A stretch of 7,286 nt of DNA, taken from Methyloglobulus sp. GTDB taxonomy: Bacteria; Pseudomonadota; Gammaproteobacteria; Methylococcales; Methylomonadaceae. The translations under genes and the position numbers were made by a program. A model generated the notes under the pieces. It was not told the DNA's origin, made no database searches, and saw nothing but the letters and a program-made list of their open reading frames with translations. The stretch is taken from contig JABFSV010000017.1 in NCBI GenBank assembly GCA_013140405.1, positions 1 through 7,286 of the forward strand, given 5' to 3'. Shown here in pieces: positions 5,655 to 7,286 of the stretch (position 1 is the first letter of the stretch; the number at the start of each line of letters is the position of its first letter).

Positions 5655-7286
5655 TCACCAACCACTTTCTTTTACGATTGCCACTGCAGCTAATCGCGTG
5701 AGCTTTTCGGCAATGCTTTCTGGTGTTGTGGATAGTGACAACCTACCGCGAACCGTATACGTTTCTGTCGATTCAATGGCTTGTGCTTGCATTAAAACTC
5801 GGTAGATACCCTGCTCAGGAATTAATTGCTCTTCGCCATCAGGTCTGACGGCTATTTCTCCGCCATATTTTGATGCTAGCTCTTCGACTTTAAGTTCACG
5901 AGTCCCTGCTTTGTCTATTGCTATGATTTTTAATGGAAACGAAGGCAAATCCCCGCCTTGCGGATAGAACTCTCCCTCTCCATTTATTTGTAATTTTGAT
6001 AAATCCGCCTCTTCCACATAGGTGACAACCAACGCATTTGGGTTGGTGACCATGCCTAAAGGTTCATTCTGTGCGAGCCATTGTCCTGGACGTAGCACAT
6101 CCGATATGTCTCGAATGCGACCGGCAAAGGTTGACCGTACTGTGAGCTTGTCTTTTACCGCCTTAAGCCCTGCCAATTCGGCTTGTGTGGACTGTAATTC
6201 TTCACGATCCTTGGGATTGTTCCTGGCTAGTTTAAGCTCCAGGCTTTGCGAACCCAATTTTTCCGTTAATTCATTCAGTTTTAGCTGTGCAGCGAGTATT
6301 TTGTAATTTAAATCCGGGGAAGCCAGTTTTACGAGAACTTGACCCGCATTGACATTATCGCCTTCACTGACCAAAACCTTCTCAACTTGGGCTGCTTCGA
6401 TGCAATAAAAAGTGTATTCCGCTTCTGCCTGTAATAATCCTGGAACGATAAGATGCGATTGCCAAGGTATAAATAACAGCACTATCAAAAGGAAAGGTAT
6501 GACCCATGATAGCCGTGGGCGTAGCGGTTCACTCTGGTCGGCGATAAGTTTTCGCCAAACCGCGAGTTCTTTAGCAATGGGCTTGATGATAAACCAGCCA
6601 ATTTCTACCGCAAACAAGGCTAACCCTAATGCTTTGAAGAAAAAGTAATACACTGCCCAGGCGATGCCGGTAAACAAGATTACCCGATATATCCAAATGC
6701 TGTAGGCGTAAATAATCAGGAAATGCTTGCGTTTCTCAGTCCAGATCTCGGGTGGTGCTATGTCAAATCCAAACAGTTTTTCTCTAAGCCACCACCGGGC
6801 CAATACAAAGGCGCGGTCTTGCATGTTGGGAATATCAAAGGCATCAGAAAGCAGGTAATAGCCGTCAAAACGCATGAACGGATTGAGGTTGATTACCAAG
6901 GTAATTAGCCAAGCCGAGCTTGCCAATAAGTAACTGCCGCTACGCAACGGGCCATCTGGCAACATTGTCCATAAAAATGTTGCCAATACTGCCAGAGTCA
7001 ATTCAGCAACCATACCAGCGGCATCAATGGTGAGCCGTGAGGAACGCTTGGGAAGCCGCCAGGCATCTGTCACGTCCGTCCACAGGACGGGCATACCCAA
7101 CAATAAGGCGACACCCATACTAGGTACACGGCAACCGAAGTGGCTAGCGGCTGACGCATGACCATATTCATGCACGACTTTAGAGAACGACATCATTCCT
7201 ACGGTAGCCAATATGCCTTCCGGTGTTAAGGAGTACACAAAACTATGGCTAAATTCACTCCATCTTTGGGCGACCAAGGCTACTGC
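5655..7286 (-). CDS. M50 zinc metalloprotease - HlyD adaptor fusion, N-terminus outside window
   Basis: The frame is open at the right edge and ends at TGA 5657-5655, giving 543 residues. A TTG at 7277 is in frame, but the reading continues upstream of it, so the real start is outside; family members are usually around 700 residues. The M50 part shows HEYGH (residues 39-43) in a hydrophobic segment, the HExxH zinc site, and the second motif NPFMRFDGYY (135-144) that supplies the Asp ligand. Further membrane segments lie at about 90-107, 119-134, 190-235 and 260-273. The C-terminal part is HlyD-like: a lipoyl-type half (VEKVLVSEGDNVNAGQVLVKL, about 300), a coiled coil (about 323-378), the second half (TVRSTFAGRIRD) and a beta-barrel. 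This matches 'putative peptide zinc metalloprotease' proteins that sit in export clusters of Gram-negative bacteria. The likely site is the inner membrane with the adaptor part in the periplasm. Adhesin export is inferred from proximity. Confidence 0.9.
   Translation of the reverse strand, partial: AVALVAQRWSEFSHSFVYSLTPEGILATVGMMSFSKVVHEYGHASAASHFGCRVPSMGVALLLGMPVLWTDVTDAWRLPKRSSRLTIDAAGMVAELTLAVLATFLWTMLPDGPLRSGSYLLASSAWLITLVINLNPFMRFDGYYLLSDAFDIPNMQDRAFVLARWWLREKLFGFDIAPPEIWTEKRKHFLIIYAYSIWIYRVILFTGIAWAVYYFFFKALGLALFAVEIGWFIIKPIAKELAVWRKLIADQSEPLRPRLSWVIPFLLIVLLFIPWQSHLIVPGLLQAEAEYTFYCIEAAQVEKVLVSEGDNVNAGQVLVKLASPDLNYKILAAQLKLNELTEKLGSQSLELKLARNNPKDREELQSTQAELAGLKAVKDKLTVRSTFAGRIRDISDVLRPGQWLAQNEPLGMVTNPNALVVTYVEEADLSKLQINGEGEFYPQGGDLPSFPLKIIAIDKAGTRELKVEELASKYGGEIAVRPDGEEQLIPEQGIYRVLMQAQAIESTETYTVRGRLSLSTTPESIAEKLTRLAAVAIVKESGW

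Noticed and set aside
6022..6908. Three plus-strand frames opposite the M50-HlyD gene
   Set aside because: They are antisense shadows of a gene with clear HEYGH and HlyD motifs on the minus strand.
7275..7277. TTG as the start codon of the M50-HlyD gene
   Set aside because: The frame is open upstream to the window edge, there is no good ribosome binding site in the 9 bases visible, and the protein would be shorter than the family norm. The gene more likely begins outside.

Overview
The window holds two genes, both read on the minus strand and both cut by a window edge, with a 457-bp non-coding gap between them. On the right (5655-7286) is the C-terminal 543 residues of a membrane-bound M50 (site-2-protease-like) zinc metalloprotease fused to a HlyD-type periplasmic adaptor. 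On the left (1-5197) is the first 1732 codons of a giant, modular, probably secreted surface protein with no stop codon inside the window. I re-read that frame codon by codon from the ATG at 5197 to the left edge. It is uninterrupted, and the codon count agrees with the coordinates.

The giant protein has this order: a Lys/Ser-rich start with an LExRLLFDGA motif; two tandem DUF4347-like domains, the first degenerate and the second intact; a beta-propeller-like stretch; an SdrD-B-like calcium-binding module; a jelly-roll-like module; a cadherin/Ig-like module; one thrombospondin type 3 (TSP3) calcium repeat; a second jelly-roll-like module; an array of TSP3 repeats with a 76-residue higher-order period; one Calx-beta-like domain; and the start of another at the edge. 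This layout fits the large repetitive adhesins that Gram-negative bacteria export by type I secretion. The C-terminal export signal, if present, lies outside the window. Protein families and moderate GC suggest a Gram-negative, probably gammaproteobacterial host. A methanotroph (Methylococcales) is possible, but that is only an impression.

The intergenic gap contains an imperfect hairpin just after the M50-HlyD stop, two short palindromes, and a 19-codon open frame behind the best Shine-Dalgarno sequence in the gap, ending 61 bp before the adhesin start. No promoter could be assigned with confidence. The two genes probably work together, the M50-HlyD protein as part of an export or processing machine and the adhesin as a possible cargo, but this rests on proximity and family knowledge.

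The observations most worth following are three. One is the loss of both putative His/Cys dyad residues in the first DUF4347 copy while the second copy keeps them, its Cys being the only cysteine in 1732 residues. Another is an abrupt jump to about 70% GC and almost pure G/C third positions in the last 130 bp. The third is the small-ORF and hairpin architecture of the gap.
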